Of a stretch of DNA of 64,000 nucleotides, positions 16,316 through 24,799 are shown in pieces. Each line of letters starts with the position of its first letter. Within the stretch, counting starts at the first letter, position 1. The notes beneath the pieces were generated by a model that worked only from the letters and a program-made list of their open reading frames with translations, was not told the origin of the DNA and did not search any database. The position numbers and the translations under genes were made by a program. Source of the stretch: an uncultured Lachnospiraceae bacterium (GTDB lineage: Bacteria; Bacillota; Clostridia; Lachnospirales; Lachnospiraceae); assembly GCA_910586615.1 (NCBI GenBank), contig CAJUJP010000008.1:44547-108546 (forward strand). The letters run 5' to 3'.

Positions 16316-16621
16316 CTATGCATTTATTTTATCGATCTTAATCTGAGTGTATGCTTGTCTATGACCATTTTTCTTGTGATAGCCTGTTTTTCTCTTATAC
16401 TTGTATACGATAACTTTGCGGTATTTACCCTGATCCATAACGGTTCCGGTAACAGTTGCATTCGCTACATCGCCTGCAACCTTCAGCTCCTTATCGCTAA
16501 CGGCTATAACCTGGTCAAATGTTACAGAAGCTCCGACTTCAACGTTCAGTTTCTCAACTTTGATCACGTCTCCCTCAGATACTTTGTACTGCTTTCCACC
16601 TGTTGCAATAATTGCGTACAT
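16316..16621 (-). CDS. rplU: 50S ribosomal protein L21
   Basis: The product has 101 residues from MYAIIATGGKQYKVSEGDVI (start 16621, AGGAGG seven bases upstream). The C-terminal YKRKTGYHKKNGHRQAYTQIKI is the L21 rRNA-binding signature. It is the first gene of rplU-prp-rpmA, preceded by a structured leader and a strong promoter. Confidence 0.97.
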   Translation of the reverse strand: MYAIIATGGKQYKVSEGDVIKVEKLNVEVGASVTFDQVIAVSDKELKVAGDVANATVTGTVMDQGKYRKVIVYKYKRKTGYHKKNGHRQAYTQIKIDKINA

Positions 16622-16745
16622 ATGGCACCTCCTATTCATGAACCGAAGTTCATTTTACTCGCTGGCTACGGTGATGTCCGAATATATAAGCACTGTCACG
16701 GCTTCTTATATACGGGCATACTTATACCTCACTATGCGGCATACT
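16622..16745 (-). ncRNA. Putative L21-type ribosomal protein leader
   Basis: The transcript from the promoter at 16751-16779 has about 120 untranslated bases before rplU. TATATAAG and CTTATATA near 16680-16712 can form a stem, and the region ends at the ribosome site. L21-L27 operons of Firmicutes often have an autoregulatory L21 leader; position and size agree with that, but I could not check the covariance model. Confidence 0.5.
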
Positions 16746-16750
16746 CGAAC

Positions 16751-16779
16751 ATCATACCCTTTCTGGGGATATTTGTCAA
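16751..16779 (-). promoter_or_regulatory. Promoter of rplU-prp-rpmA
   Basis: On the minus strand, TTGACA (16779-16774) and TATGAT (16756-16751) are 17 bases apart. This is a perfect -35 box with one mismatch in the -10 box. Confidence 0.85.
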
Positions 16780-16854
16780 TGGAATATATCAAATTTTTTC
16801 TCTTGGGCGTTAAATTTATATTAGTCTATTGTAAAATGCTGTATATCGTTTTAA

Positions 16855-17415
16855 TCAGTCATCAGAGCCGGACATCACAAAAAAGTACGCCGCAATCTGT
16901 GCCCTGGAACTGAACTCTTCTGTTTCCAGCAGTTCCCGTACCTCTTCTTTGCTGTAAAAAGCCGCTGTAATCTGCTCGTTTTCTGATGTATGATCCTCAA
17001 AGTTTCCTTCTACATCCACAAAAGCGATCTGCGTCTTCACGTCGGAAAAGGCTACCGCCGCAAAGGAAGGCGGCAGAATGCTGCGAATTTTTTGCACATC
17101 CAGGCCGGTTTCTTCATACAGTTCTCTCTGGATGCATTCTTCCAGAGATTCCCCTTCGTTGATCATGCCGGCACACAGATTGTATACGAAACGGTTGACC
17201 CCCATACGGAATTCCCGAAGAAGCAGCATTTTATCTTCGTGATATGCCACAATGGACACACCGCTGACGCGCTGCCCGATAGCCTCCGGTCCGGGAATCT
17301 CACTGCGGCTGACAATCTCATATTTCTTTTCTCTGCCGGCTTTATTTTGATAAGTCAGCTCATAATTCTTTAAATATTTTCCATCTTTTACTTTTTCCAT
17401 GCCCAAAAGTTTCAT
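16855..17415 (-). CDS. NUDIX hydrolase (ADP-ribose pyrophosphatase type)
   Basis: The protein has 186 residues. The Nudix box GMINEGESLEECIQRELYEE, followed by TGL, fits the GX5EX7REUXEEXGU pattern exactly. The upstream part (REFRMGVNRFVYNLCAG) resembles ADP-ribose pyrophosphatases, so hydrolysis of ADP-ribose or a related nucleotide sugar is likely. CGGAG lies seven bases before the ATG. It stands between rng and rplU. Confidence 0.88.
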   Translation of the reverse strand: MKLLGMEKVKDGKYLKNYELTYQNKAGREKKYEIVSRSEIPGPEAIGQRVSGVSIVAYHEDKMLLLREFRMGVNRFVYNLCAGMINEGESLEECIQRELYEETGLDVQKIRSILPPSFAAVAFSDVKTQIAFVDVEGNFEDHTSENEQITAAFYSKEEVRELLETEEFSSRAQIAAYFFVMSGSDD

Positions 17416-17468
17416 AATTCACTCCGTTTCAGCGCTTTACCTGTTTCTCTTCTTTAACACAGTGTATT

Positions 17469-18689
17469 TTACGCTTCGCTGTCCTGTCGGTTCCTGTACT
17501 GTTCCTGAAAGCTCGGATTCACCTTTTTACGTGTGATCTCCATAAGTCCAAGCCCGGTCATATCCACCACATCCGCAGTCACACTGTCCTTTTTCAGAAG
17601 GCTGCGCATATATTCCATAAGCTGCTGTTCCTGTCTTTTATCTTTCATATTGATGAAATCCACAAGGATCATGCCAGACAGGTTCCTTGCCCGAAGTTGT
17701 ACGGCAATCATTTCGGCTGCCTCCGTATTGACTTTTCGGACGGTTTCCTCCTGGTTTCGCCCCTGTTCACATTTTCCACTGTTGACATCAATGGAAATAA
17801 GGGCTTCCGTCGGCTCAATGACGAGATAACCGCCGGATTTTAACCATACTTTCTTGTCCAAAAGCTCCTTGATCCGTATTTCTACGGCATACAGTTTATA
17901 AAGAGGCAGCATTGGATCTTCATACAGTCTGACAGGAATATCCCGATTTCCCAGATGAGCCTGAAGGGCTTCATGGATTTCAGGAAGATCCGTTACAATT
18001 TCATCGTATTCCGCCGTGTAGGTGTTTTCAATAAAATGGATATAATCGGGTCTTCCTGCATACAGGCGGCTGAAACAGGTACGTTTATCCGCAATCTGCA
18101 TCATATGATCCAACTGCTTCGACAATTGCTCCGCCTCCTCGACCAAAAGCGTATCGTCGTGAAGCCCGCCTGCATTTGTGCGGACGATCAGCCGATAACG
18201 GCCTGCAATCTGCTGAAGCCCTTCTATGCTGCGGAAACGAATCTGCTGCTTCTTGTTCAGTTTGGAAGATACTTGTACGAAGCCTTGTTCACAGTCACTG
18301 TTTTCTGAATGTCTGAGCCCTACGACTGCATACTGCCCCGACAGGGAAAGCTGCGTCGTTACGCCTGCCAGTTTCGTCTTCATGGGCTCTTTGGTGATCT
18401 GCACCGGGATCTCGTCACCGGCTTTCAGTCTGCCGTCTGCTTTTCTATTCATGACATAAGCATATTTTTCTTCTGTGAGGGGCAGAAAAGTGAGGTAGCC
18501 TTGCCCCAGATCCACAAATGCGGCTCTGATGTTCTCAGCAATATTTTTTACCTTGCCTACATAAATATTCCCTACGGCATATTCATCCTGCTTCTGAACC
18601 TGTATGGACAGAATCTGATTATCCCGTATCAGCATTGAAAGTAATTTTTCGTTCAGTTTTAAAATTAAAATCTTTCCTTTAGATGACAT
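17469..18689 (-). CDS. rng: Ribonuclease E/G family endoribonuclease (RNase G-like)
   Basis: The protein has 406 residues from MSSKGKILILKLNEKL (start 18689, AGGA upstream). An N-terminal S1-type fold (GNIYVGKVKNIAENIRAAFVDLG) precedes the 5'-sensor and DNase-I-like catalytic core, where VIEPTEALISIDVNSGK and GMILVDFINMKDK provide the two metal-binding aspartates. It is short, like RNase G, without an RNase E scaffold tail. The family cuts single-stranded RNA in rRNA maturation and mRNA decay. The gene order TIGR03936-rng-rplU is typical, though here a three-gene module separates it from the radical SAM genes. Confidence 0.92.
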   Translation of the reverse strand: MSSKGKILILKLNEKLLSMLIRDNQILSIQVQKQDEYAVGNIYVGKVKNIAENIRAAFVDLGQGYLTFLPLTEEKYAYVMNRKADGRLKAGDEIPVQITKEPMKTKLAGVTTQLSLSGQYAVVGLRHSENSDCEQGFVQVSSKLNKKQQIRFRSIEGLQQIAGRYRLIVRTNAGGLHDDTLLVEEAEQLSKQLDHMMQIADKRTCFSRLYAGRPDYIHFIENTYTAEYDEIVTDLPEIHEALQAHLGNRDIPVRLYEDPMLPLYKLYAVEIRIKELLDKKVWLKSGGYLVIEPTEALISIDVNSGKCEQGRNQEETVRKVNTEAAEMIAVQLRARNLSGMILVDFINMKDKRQEQQLMEYMRSLLKKDSVTADVVDMTGLGLMEITRKKVNPSFQEQYRNRQDSEA

Positions 18690-18845
18690 GTTTATCCTGC
18701 TTCCGTTGAATTGCACAGGTATATTGCGGCAGTGTATGGCACACCTTTTATGTACCTTTTGGTTCATGAACAATAAACCTGAACTTATTTTTCAGTATAG
18801 CACAAAGCGGGGGAAATGCCAAAAGTGTAAATATAATACGATTCC

Positions 18846-19718
18846 TTACAAATCTTCTTTCCTGATCCGATGCAGAATATAACCCCCGTACAAAATGGTC
18901 GGAATGAGCGGAATGATTCCGGCATATGTGGGACCAAGAAGCGGATTGCATTCAGCGGTATTGACAAACGTGATTCCCACGGCTGCCAGGCCATTGACAG
19001 CGCTGTGGCAGATTGCTGCCGGAAGAACACTGTCTGTGCGCAGTGTAAGGTAGCTTTCGATGATGCCGATAGACAGACAGAAAACAACCATCAACAGGAT
19101 ACCGACAAAGGGGTATCCGGGATAATCTGTTCCGTAATTATGTCCCATTGCGATCATCGGTGCATGCCAGATTCCCCATATGAGTCCTGTAAATATAACG
19201 GCTTTCACGCTTCCACAGGAATTTTTTAACCCGTACAGCAGATATCCGCGCCATCCGATCTCTTCCCCCAGCGTCGGTATTACATTAATGACCGGTGAAA
19301 TGATCGTAGCGACAACAAGATTGATAATCTGCATAAGCAGCATATTTTCTCCGCCAGCCGCAGCTTGGTATATAATACCGTCTGTCAGGGTAAACTGTTC
19401 CCGGTAGATGAGATAATAAACTACAACGCCAAGATATATTAAAATGCTAAACACGAAATATGCAAACAGGTAATCCTTTCCGTTACCTTTGAATTTTGGT
19501 GCCAGCTTAAAATCTGAGAATCCCTGTTTCGTTATAAGTCTGGTCAGTATGTTGCCGATCGTCGGCATAAACATGCACGCTGATACAAGGAGCATAGAAT
19601 TAAGGCCCGCTCCGTATTTCATTCCGGTAAGCGGAATGACTGCCAGTAAAGACCATGTCAACACAAAAGTGATGACACAGAATATAATTGTATGTTTTGG
19701 TGTTATTTTATTTTCCAT
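18846..19718 (-). CDS. CPBP family intramembrane metalloprotease
   Basis: The protein has 290 residues from MENKITPKHT (start 19718, AGGAGAG eight bases upstream). It has about eight membrane helices. The protease motifs are EEIGWRGYLL (EExxxR) and IWGIWHAPM (the second-motif histidine), then a late helix with the third region. CPBP enzymes (CAAX proteases/bacteriocin-processing) process or degrade membrane proteins and can confer peptide immunity. It is the third gene of the module MerR-YbjQ-CPBP, after a terminator at 19777-19822 that may let only part of the transcription through. Confidence 0.9.
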   Translation of the reverse strand: MENKITPKHTIIFCVITFVLTWSLLAVIPLTGMKYGAGLNSMLLVSACMFMPTIGNILTRLITKQGFSDFKLAPKFKGNGKDYLFAYFVFSILIYLGVVVYYLIYREQFTLTDGIIYQAAAGGENMLLMQIINLVVATIISPVINVIPTLGEEIGWRGYLLYGLKNSCGSVKAVIFTGLIWGIWHAPMIAMGHNYGTDYPGYPFVGILLMVVFCLSIGIIESYLTLRTDSVLPAAICHSAVNGLAAVGITFVNTAECNPLLGPTYAGIIPLIPTILYGGYILHRIRKEDL

Positions 19719-19776
19719 ATAGTGATCTCTCCTGTTCAATTGATCAAATATTCCCATACAGTAAAGCATCCTGTAC

Positions 19777-19822
19777 GGAAAAAGAGGATGTCTGAATATT
19801 GCTATTGGCGGACATCCTCTCC
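19777..19822 (-). terminator. Rho-independent terminator after the YbjQ gene
   Basis: AGAGGATGTC (19783-19792) and GACATCCTCT (19811-19820) form a perfect 10-base stem; on the minus strand a run of T follows. It lies between the YbjQ gene and the CPBP protease gene. Confidence 0.8.
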
Positions 19823-19841
19823 ATTTCGATCTAAGTCATGA

Positions 19842-20156
19842 TTAACTGATATATTTCACGGCTGTTCCGTATGCAATTACTTCCGCCGCGCCTTGCATGA
19901 CCGAGGAGGACGCATATCTTACATTGACGACTGCATCGGCACCCATGGCCTGCGCCTCGTCCACCATACGTTTTACAGCAATCTGTCTGGCCTGATTGAG
20001 CATTTCTGTATATTCCGTGACCTCACCGCCGACCAGGGTCTTGATTCCGGCCATAAAATCTTTGCCGAAATTCTTTGTCTGTACGATACTTCCCTTTACA
20101 ATTCCTAATGTTTCCAGTTCTTTTCCTGAAATATAATCAGTATTTACGAGCAACAT
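19842..20156 (-). CDS. YbjQ / UPF0145 family protein
   Basis: The product has 104 residues from MLLVNTDYISGKELETLGIVKG (start 20156, GGAGG eight bases upstream). Family features are GSIVQTKNFGKDFMAGIKTLVGG and ARQIAVKRMVDEAQAMGADAVVNVRY. These small pentameric-type proteins were once called heavy-metal binding; their role is unclear. The start lies inside the 3' end of the MerR gene (20-base overlap), so the two are co-translated. Confidence 0.9.
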   Translation of the reverse strand: MLLVNTDYISGKELETLGIVKGSIVQTKNFGKDFMAGIKTLVGGEVTEYTEMLNQARQIAVKRMVDEAQAMGADAVVNVRYASSSVMQGAAEVIAYGTAVKYIS

Positions 20157-20778
20157 CTTCTTCTCCTCCTTCAATCTCTTTCATTCTCTGTCGTAAGGCT
20201 ATGATCACGGCCGCGATCACCACCATCGGGATCAAAATAAAACCACAAAGCATCCATATCGGGATTGGATCAACCGTATAACCCCAGATAAATACGCAGA
20301 TCAGGAACACCATAAAAAGAATGAATATTCCTGCCGCGATGATGGAACCGCGTTTCTTTTGAATGATATCATTTTTATGCACATTCATAAATTTCGTCCC
20401 CTCCTTTTCCATTTCCACCATCTTATTCAGATATTCATCAGGAGAAATGCTCAGATACTGGCATCTGTCTTCCATCATGCTGCGGCACAGCCCGGAAGTT
20501 TCCAGCAGATTGATTCTTTCACGTTCCAGAACAATAAGCTGCCTTTGAAGTGCGTCTTCAAGAAGCAGGCTGCCTTGCTGTATTCTGCGGATTTCCTCGA
20601 TCGGAAGGGAAAGCTTGCGGAGCAGTTTGATCTTTTTCAGTTCTGTCACGTCATCCCCGGTATAGTCCCTGTATCCGTTTTCCATATTTCTTTTGGGATG
20701 CAACAATCCCTGTTGCTCATAGAAACGGATATTCTTTTTGGTGATACCGACCTGCAGTTCCACTTCGTTGATTTTCAT
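20137..20778 (-). CDS. MerR-family regulator with C-terminal membrane helices
   Basis: The protein has 213 residues. The N-terminal MerR DNA-binding domain is clear (NEVELQVGITKKNIRFYEQQGLLHPKRN), followed by a coiled-coil dimerisation helix to about residue 130. Two hydrophobic segments (IIAAGIFILFMVFLICVFIWGY and IPIWMLCGFILIPMVVIAAVIIAL) occupy the C terminus instead of a ligand-binding domain. It is therefore probably a membrane-tethered regulator. A MerR-type promoter with a 19-base spacer precedes it (20895-20925), so it likely controls its own operon with YbjQ and perhaps the CPBP protease. Confidence 0.88.
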   Translation of the reverse strand: MKINEVELQVGITKKNIRFYEQQGLLHPKRNMENGYRDYTGDDVTELKKIKLLRKLSLPIEEIRRIQQGSLLLEDALQRQLIVLERERINLLETSGLCRSMMEDRCQYLSISPDEYLNKMVEMEKEGTKFMNVHKNDIIQKKRGSIIAAGIFILFMVFLICVFIWGYTVDPIPIWMLCGFILIPMVVIAAVIIALRQRMKEIEGGEEDVARKY

Positions 20779-20894
20779 AAGACGATTTCCTTTCCGGTGA
20801 TCCCTGACTTTTTATGATCCCATGCAGGCCCGGCCGGATTAAAATCTCTCTCATCTGAAGGCAGTGTCATATCTTTGCTCTCTCTGATATGCTC

Positions 20895-20925
20895 ACAATA
20901 AGGCTTCCACAAGGGGGAATGTCAA
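20895..20925 (-). promoter_or_regulatory. MerR-type promoter with 19-base spacer
   Basis: On the minus strand, TTGACA (20925-20920) and TATTGT (20900-20895) are 19 bases apart, which is the elongated spacing activated by MerR proteins through DNA distortion. The spacer contains TTCC...GGAA arms (TTCCCCCTTGTGGAA), a plausible operator. The leader to the ATG is about 110 bases. Confidence 0.75.
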
Positions 20926-21016
20926 TCATAATTGAAAAATTTTTTTTGATTTTTTCTATTTTTCCATTCCAAATGTCCGGTGAAAACAGAAATTCAAAAT
21001 AGTTACGGAAAATGTA

Positions 21017-21715
21017 TTATCCGGCATCGGCAAGGGGAATAAACCGGTGGGGCTCATCGCTTCGGGCCAGATCCGCATATGTTTCCAAACGCGTTACCTG
21101 AACGGCCTCCCCCGGAATCTCCACTCCGGCAAACTGGCAGAATTTTTCGAAAACCATGGCGGGCTTGATGTTTCCGCTGCTGCTGGCATTTACAAGCATA
21201 TATACTGTTCCGTCGGAATGGGCACTTATTTCATAAATACCCTGTTTTAAATCCAGTTCTGCCACTCCCTTTTTCGTCTCTTTTGTGTAAGGAATCGTTT
21301 CCAGAGCGTAGAACGCCTGCAATGTTCCTTCCAGATCCGCAATCGGAAAATTCCCTTCTTTCATCCGAATGCTGTAGGATGCGGCCGCCACACTGGCCAT
21401 GGCATTTTTGACATGCTCCGGCAGTACAGTGACAGACAACACTTCCACACCCTCCACCATGACCTGATTGAGCGCTTTCATCATGGACTCTGTGGAAGTC
21501 ATGGAAAGCACTTCAATATCCAGGTATTCTCCGGTGCTCTCAATTCCAACGCCTAAAGGTGCCGCAAAGGACATGACCTGATGCGGGCTGAACCCCTCGG
21601 AATATTTTACGTCGATATCTGCACGTCTGATTGCTTTCTGAAAAAAGCGCATCACGTCCAGATGTCCGATAAATTTCATTGTGCCATATTTGGCGAATTT
21701 GATTCTTATTTTCAT
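21017..21715 (-). CDS. TIGR03936 family (DUF2344) radical SAM-associated protein
   Basis: The protein has 232 residues. The N terminus FAKYGTMKFIGHLDVMRFFQKAIRRADIDVKYSEGFSPHQ is the family signature. It is normally encoded downstream of the TIGR03960 radical SAM protein, as here (128 bases apart), and upstream of rng. The function is not established; the conserved order with rng and rplU suggests RNA or ribosome modification. Confidence 0.9.
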   Translation of the reverse strand: MKIRIKFAKYGTMKFIGHLDVMRFFQKAIRRADIDVKYSEGFSPHQVMSFAAPLGVGIESTGEYLDIEVLSMTSTESMMKALNQVMVEGVEVLSVTVLPEHVKNAMASVAAASYSIRMKEGNFPIADLEGTLQAFYALETIPYTKETKKGVAELDLKQGIYEISAHSDGTVYMLVNASSSGNIKPAMVFEKFCQFAGVEIPGEAVQVTRLETYADLARSDEPHRFIPLADAG

Positions 21716-21843
21716 ATAGTACCTCTTGCAACATATTTCATAAACGAAGCCGGCATTTTTTTATAGCACTTGCATGGGCAGGCAGACCGGGCCGTTGTTC
21801 TTTCTGATGATCAGTTTGTCAGGATGATCAGGCGTCTCTTTTG

Positions 21844-23709
21844 TTACTGCTCAAAGCAGATTCCACCGCCAAACCGGTTGGCGCCGCATCCCTGACACTG
21901 GATTTTACAGTTTGGAGAAACCGCTTCTGCCTGTGCCTTTTTCCATTCCCGCAGGAGAAATTCTCTGGTCACGCCGCAGTCAAGAAAATCCCAGGGGAAA
22001 ATCTCGTCATCCGCACGCTCTCTTGTGGTATAAAAGTCGATATCCACACCGCAGTCATGGAAACAATCCAGCCACACGTCATTATGAAAATACTCGCTCC
22101 ACGAATCAAATAAGCATCCTCTGCGGTATGCTTCCAAAATCACCTTTGCCACCTTGCGGTCACCTCTGGCAAATACGCCTTCCAGAACGCTTACATCCGC
22201 CTCATGCCAGTTGTACTTGATGCTTTTCTGGTTTAGCTGTTCCATAATGCCCTGTTTGGTCAGATAGGCTTTTTCGAGGAACTCTTCCTTTGTACACATG
22301 GGCGCCCACTGGAAGGGCGTAAAGGGCTTCGGAATGAAGAAGGATGTGCTGGTAACGATCTGTACTTTTCCGTTCACGCGCTTATCCTTCGGCACGGTTT
22401 CAAAAAAGGTGGCCGCGATTTTATTGGAAAGATCTCCGATGCCTTTGATGTCCTGCTCCGTCTCCGTGGGCAGTCCCAGCATAAAATAGAGCTTCACCCT
22501 TGTCCATCCGCCCTCAAAGGCCAGCGCTGCGCCTTTCAGGATCACTTCCTCGGTCAGCCCTTTGTTGATCACATCCCGAAGCCTCTGGCTTCCCGCTTCT
22601 GGTGCAAAGGTAAGGCTGCTCTTTTTCACATCCTGCACTTTGCTCATCACATCCAGCGAAAAGGCATCAATGCGCAGAGACGGCAGGGAAATATTGGTGT
22701 GACGTTTGCTGCAGTCTTCGATCAGAAAATCCAGAAGCTCGTCCAGCCTTGTATAATCGCTGGAACTCAAAGAACTTAAGGAAATCTCCTCATAACCTGT
22801 ATTTTTAAGCATTTCTACCGCATATTCTTTCAGTTTGTCCACGCTGCGTTCCCGCACCGGGCGGTAAAGCTGTCCCGCCTGACAAAATCTGCATCCTCGG
22901 ATACATCCCCGCTGGATCTCTAAAACCACCCGGTCCTGGGTCACTTTGATAAACGGCACCACCGGTTTTACCGGGTAATACGTATCACTTACATCCATGA
23001 CAATCTCTTTCAGGATCTTGTCGGGAATGTCTTCAAACAGCTTCTTCCGGCCCTGTATGGTGCCGTCTTCATCATACAATTCCTCGTAAAACTGGGGGAC
23101 ATAGATCCCCGGAATCTTTGCTGCACCCCGCAGAAAATCCAGCCGTGATCCGCCTTTTTCCCTGTTTTCGATGTACCAGTCAAAGAGTCTGCGGTACTGT
23201 GTTTCCCCTTCACCGATATAGAACAGGTCAAAAAATTCCGCCATCGGCTCAGGGTTATAGGTACATGGCCCGCCGCCGATTACAATGGGCATATCTTCTC
23301 CCCGCTCGGCCGCACAAAGGGGAATCTGGGCCAGGTCAAGCACCTGCAGAATATTTGTATAGCACATTTCATACTGAATGGTGATTCCGAGAAAATCCAT
23401 GTCTTTCACCGGCTCCTGAGATTCCAGGCCGAACAGCGGAATATGTTTTTCACGCATGATCTTATCCAGATCCACCCACGGGGAATAGACTCTCTCACAC
23501 CAGACATCTTCCCATTCGTTCAACATACTGTAAATAATCTGAATTCCCAGATGGGACATCCCGATCTCATAAACATCCGGAAAACACATGGCAAAACGCA
23601 CTGCCATCTGTTCCTTATCCTTCATCACAGAATTCACTTCATTGCCGATATAACGTGCAGGCTTCTCCACCTGCATTAAAATCTCATCACTTAAAGCCAG
23701 TTTTCTCAT
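21844..23709 (-). CDS. TIGR03960 family B12-binding-type radical SAM protein
   Basis: The protein has 621 residues. The N-terminal segment of about 240 residues (FAMCFPDVYEIGMSHLGIQIIY) is a degenerate B12-binding-like domain. The radical SAM core follows with the cluster motif CIRGCRFCQAGQLYRPVRER (CxxxCxxC). A C-terminal cysteine-containing segment ends in CQGCGANRFGGGICF. The target is not known, but the invariant pairing with TIGR03936 and the ribosomal block suggests an RNA or translation-related modification. GAGGA precedes the ATG. Confidence 0.92.
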   Translation of the reverse strand: MRKLALSDEILMQVEKPARYIGNEVNSVMKDKEQMAVRFAMCFPDVYEIGMSHLGIQIIYSMLNEWEDVWCERVYSPWVDLDKIMREKHIPLFGLESQEPVKDMDFLGITIQYEMCYTNILQVLDLAQIPLCAAERGEDMPIVIGGGPCTYNPEPMAEFFDLFYIGEGETQYRRLFDWYIENREKGGSRLDFLRGAAKIPGIYVPQFYEELYDEDGTIQGRKKLFEDIPDKILKEIVMDVSDTYYPVKPVVPFIKVTQDRVVLEIQRGCIRGCRFCQAGQLYRPVRERSVDKLKEYAVEMLKNTGYEEISLSSLSSSDYTRLDELLDFLIEDCSKRHTNISLPSLRIDAFSLDVMSKVQDVKKSSLTFAPEAGSQRLRDVINKGLTEEVILKGAALAFEGGWTRVKLYFMLGLPTETEQDIKGIGDLSNKIAATFFETVPKDKRVNGKVQIVTSTSFFIPKPFTPFQWAPMCTKEEFLEKAYLTKQGIMEQLNQKSIKYNWHEADVSVLEGVFARGDRKVAKVILEAYRRGCLFDSWSEYFHNDVWLDCFHDCGVDIDFYTTRERADDEIFPWDFLDCGVTREFLLREWKKAQAEAVSPNCKIQCQGCGANRFGGGICFEQ

Positions 23710-23876
23710 ATATTGTATTTCCTCGTTTTACGTATTTTTCGGATTTGAAATATCCATGTTTATACATCTTTCCATATTTGGAACATGCACGTTTATGTAT
23801 TCTTCGGACATGGGATCCTGTAAGTATAAACCGGAAAGTCTCAACTGAAAAGAATGCAGTTTTTATGCATTTCTTT

Positions 23877-23904
23877 AGAGTTGGGATGCTTGCATCCCAA
23901 CTCT
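23877..23904. repeat. Perfect 28-base palindrome between two minus-strand genes
   Basis: AGAGTTGGGATGC (23877-23889) is the exact reverse complement of GCATCCCAACTCT (23892-23904), separated by only TT. There is no T-run on either strand, so it is not a typical terminator. It sits between the TIGR03960 gene and the small membrane protein gene. Confidence 0.7.
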
Positions 23905-23920
23905 TAGTATATAGGATCTA

Positions 23921-24334
23921 TCACTCAAAATCAAGCAACGCCGCCAGTCCGTCCATGGTGTCATTTCCTTCACCGTCATATAAATGAAAGGTGTCAGTCA
24001 TGATCATCGCATGGATATCTCCTGTGGTATAGTTTCCGATCTTGTCTCCACCTGTATCACAGATCAAAAACCCTACAAATAAAAGAATTGCAAGAATCAT
24101 GCGGTATTTAAAAGTACTCATGGAAAATACGGGAACCATGCCGTCTTCCGGTGTCTGATTCCCGTAATCCTGTTCTCCCGACGGCAGTTTTCCGCGGTCA
24201 TACAGCGGAGGCTGTGTATCCGTGCCGTACAGGATATGCTCCCGCTGTCTGATTTTCATGCGGTTTCCCTGATTTTCTTCCCTTATGTACTGGGCCAAAG
24301 CCATTTTTTTCTCCAAAGGAACTTTATGATCCAT
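23921..24334 (-). CDS. Small single-pass membrane protein of unknown function
   Basis: The product has 137 residues; I do not recognise the family. Its N-terminal 65 residues are polar and probably cytoplasmic (ALAQYIREENQGNRMKIRQREH), one membrane helix follows (MILAILLFVGFLICDTGG), and an acidic extracellular tail closes it. The start is supported by GGAG seven bases upstream. A 28-base palindrome lies 17 bases past the stop codon. No operon partner is evident. Confidence 0.65.
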   Translation of the reverse strand: MDHKVPLEKKMALAQYIREENQGNRMKIRQREHILYGTDTQPPLYDRGKLPSGEQDYGNQTPEDGMVPVFSMSTFKYRMILAILLFVGFLICDTGGDKIGNYTTGDIHAMIMTDTFHLYDGEGNDTMDGLAALLDFE

Positions 24335-24799
24335 TGATTCACTCCATAGTTACAGCTTGTGTTGCTACATTTTATGATTTGTCTTAATAAAAAAGAACGC
24401 TGCATCCGACATGATACTTTGTGCAAATTGACGAAAACATGTGTTATTTATAAAGGATCCGGAACGACAAAATTAAAATACACATGTTATTATTTTCCAG
24501 AGAAATTAACACACAAAAAATGAGACAAATTTTTTTGCAGGAAATCTTGCGAGAGGATTTTTTGTCATTAAAAATAACCAGAATATAATAGAAAAATGAA
24601 ATTTTTATGAAATTTTAGTCGTTTGAGGTCGTAAAGGCGCGATATATTACTTTGTAAATATACCATTACGTAAATTTCGTCAAAATGACGAAAAGGGGAA
24701 AATGCGCCCCCAGGTGCACGTAGAAAACCGGCATCAATTCTGACGCCGGTTTATATAGATTCATCATTTCTCGGTCTATAATAGATTCATCGCTTCTTC
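24335..24799. other. Intergenic region with palindromes, no gene supported
   Basis: This 465-base, AT-rich stretch contains a perfect inverted repeat TTTCGTCA/TGACGAAA at 24675-24693, and TGACGAAAA occurs in a second place near 24429-24437. A terminator at 24724-24752 faces the his operon. I found no convincing open frame or RNA gene. Confidence 0.5.
24724..24752 (-). terminator. Terminator of the histidine operon
   Basis: AAACCGGC (24725-24732) pairs with GCCGGTTT (24745-24752), with three further base pairs inside (TCA/TGA). On the minus strand the sequence continues into a short T-run. It lies about 50 bases past hisIE. Confidence 0.65.
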
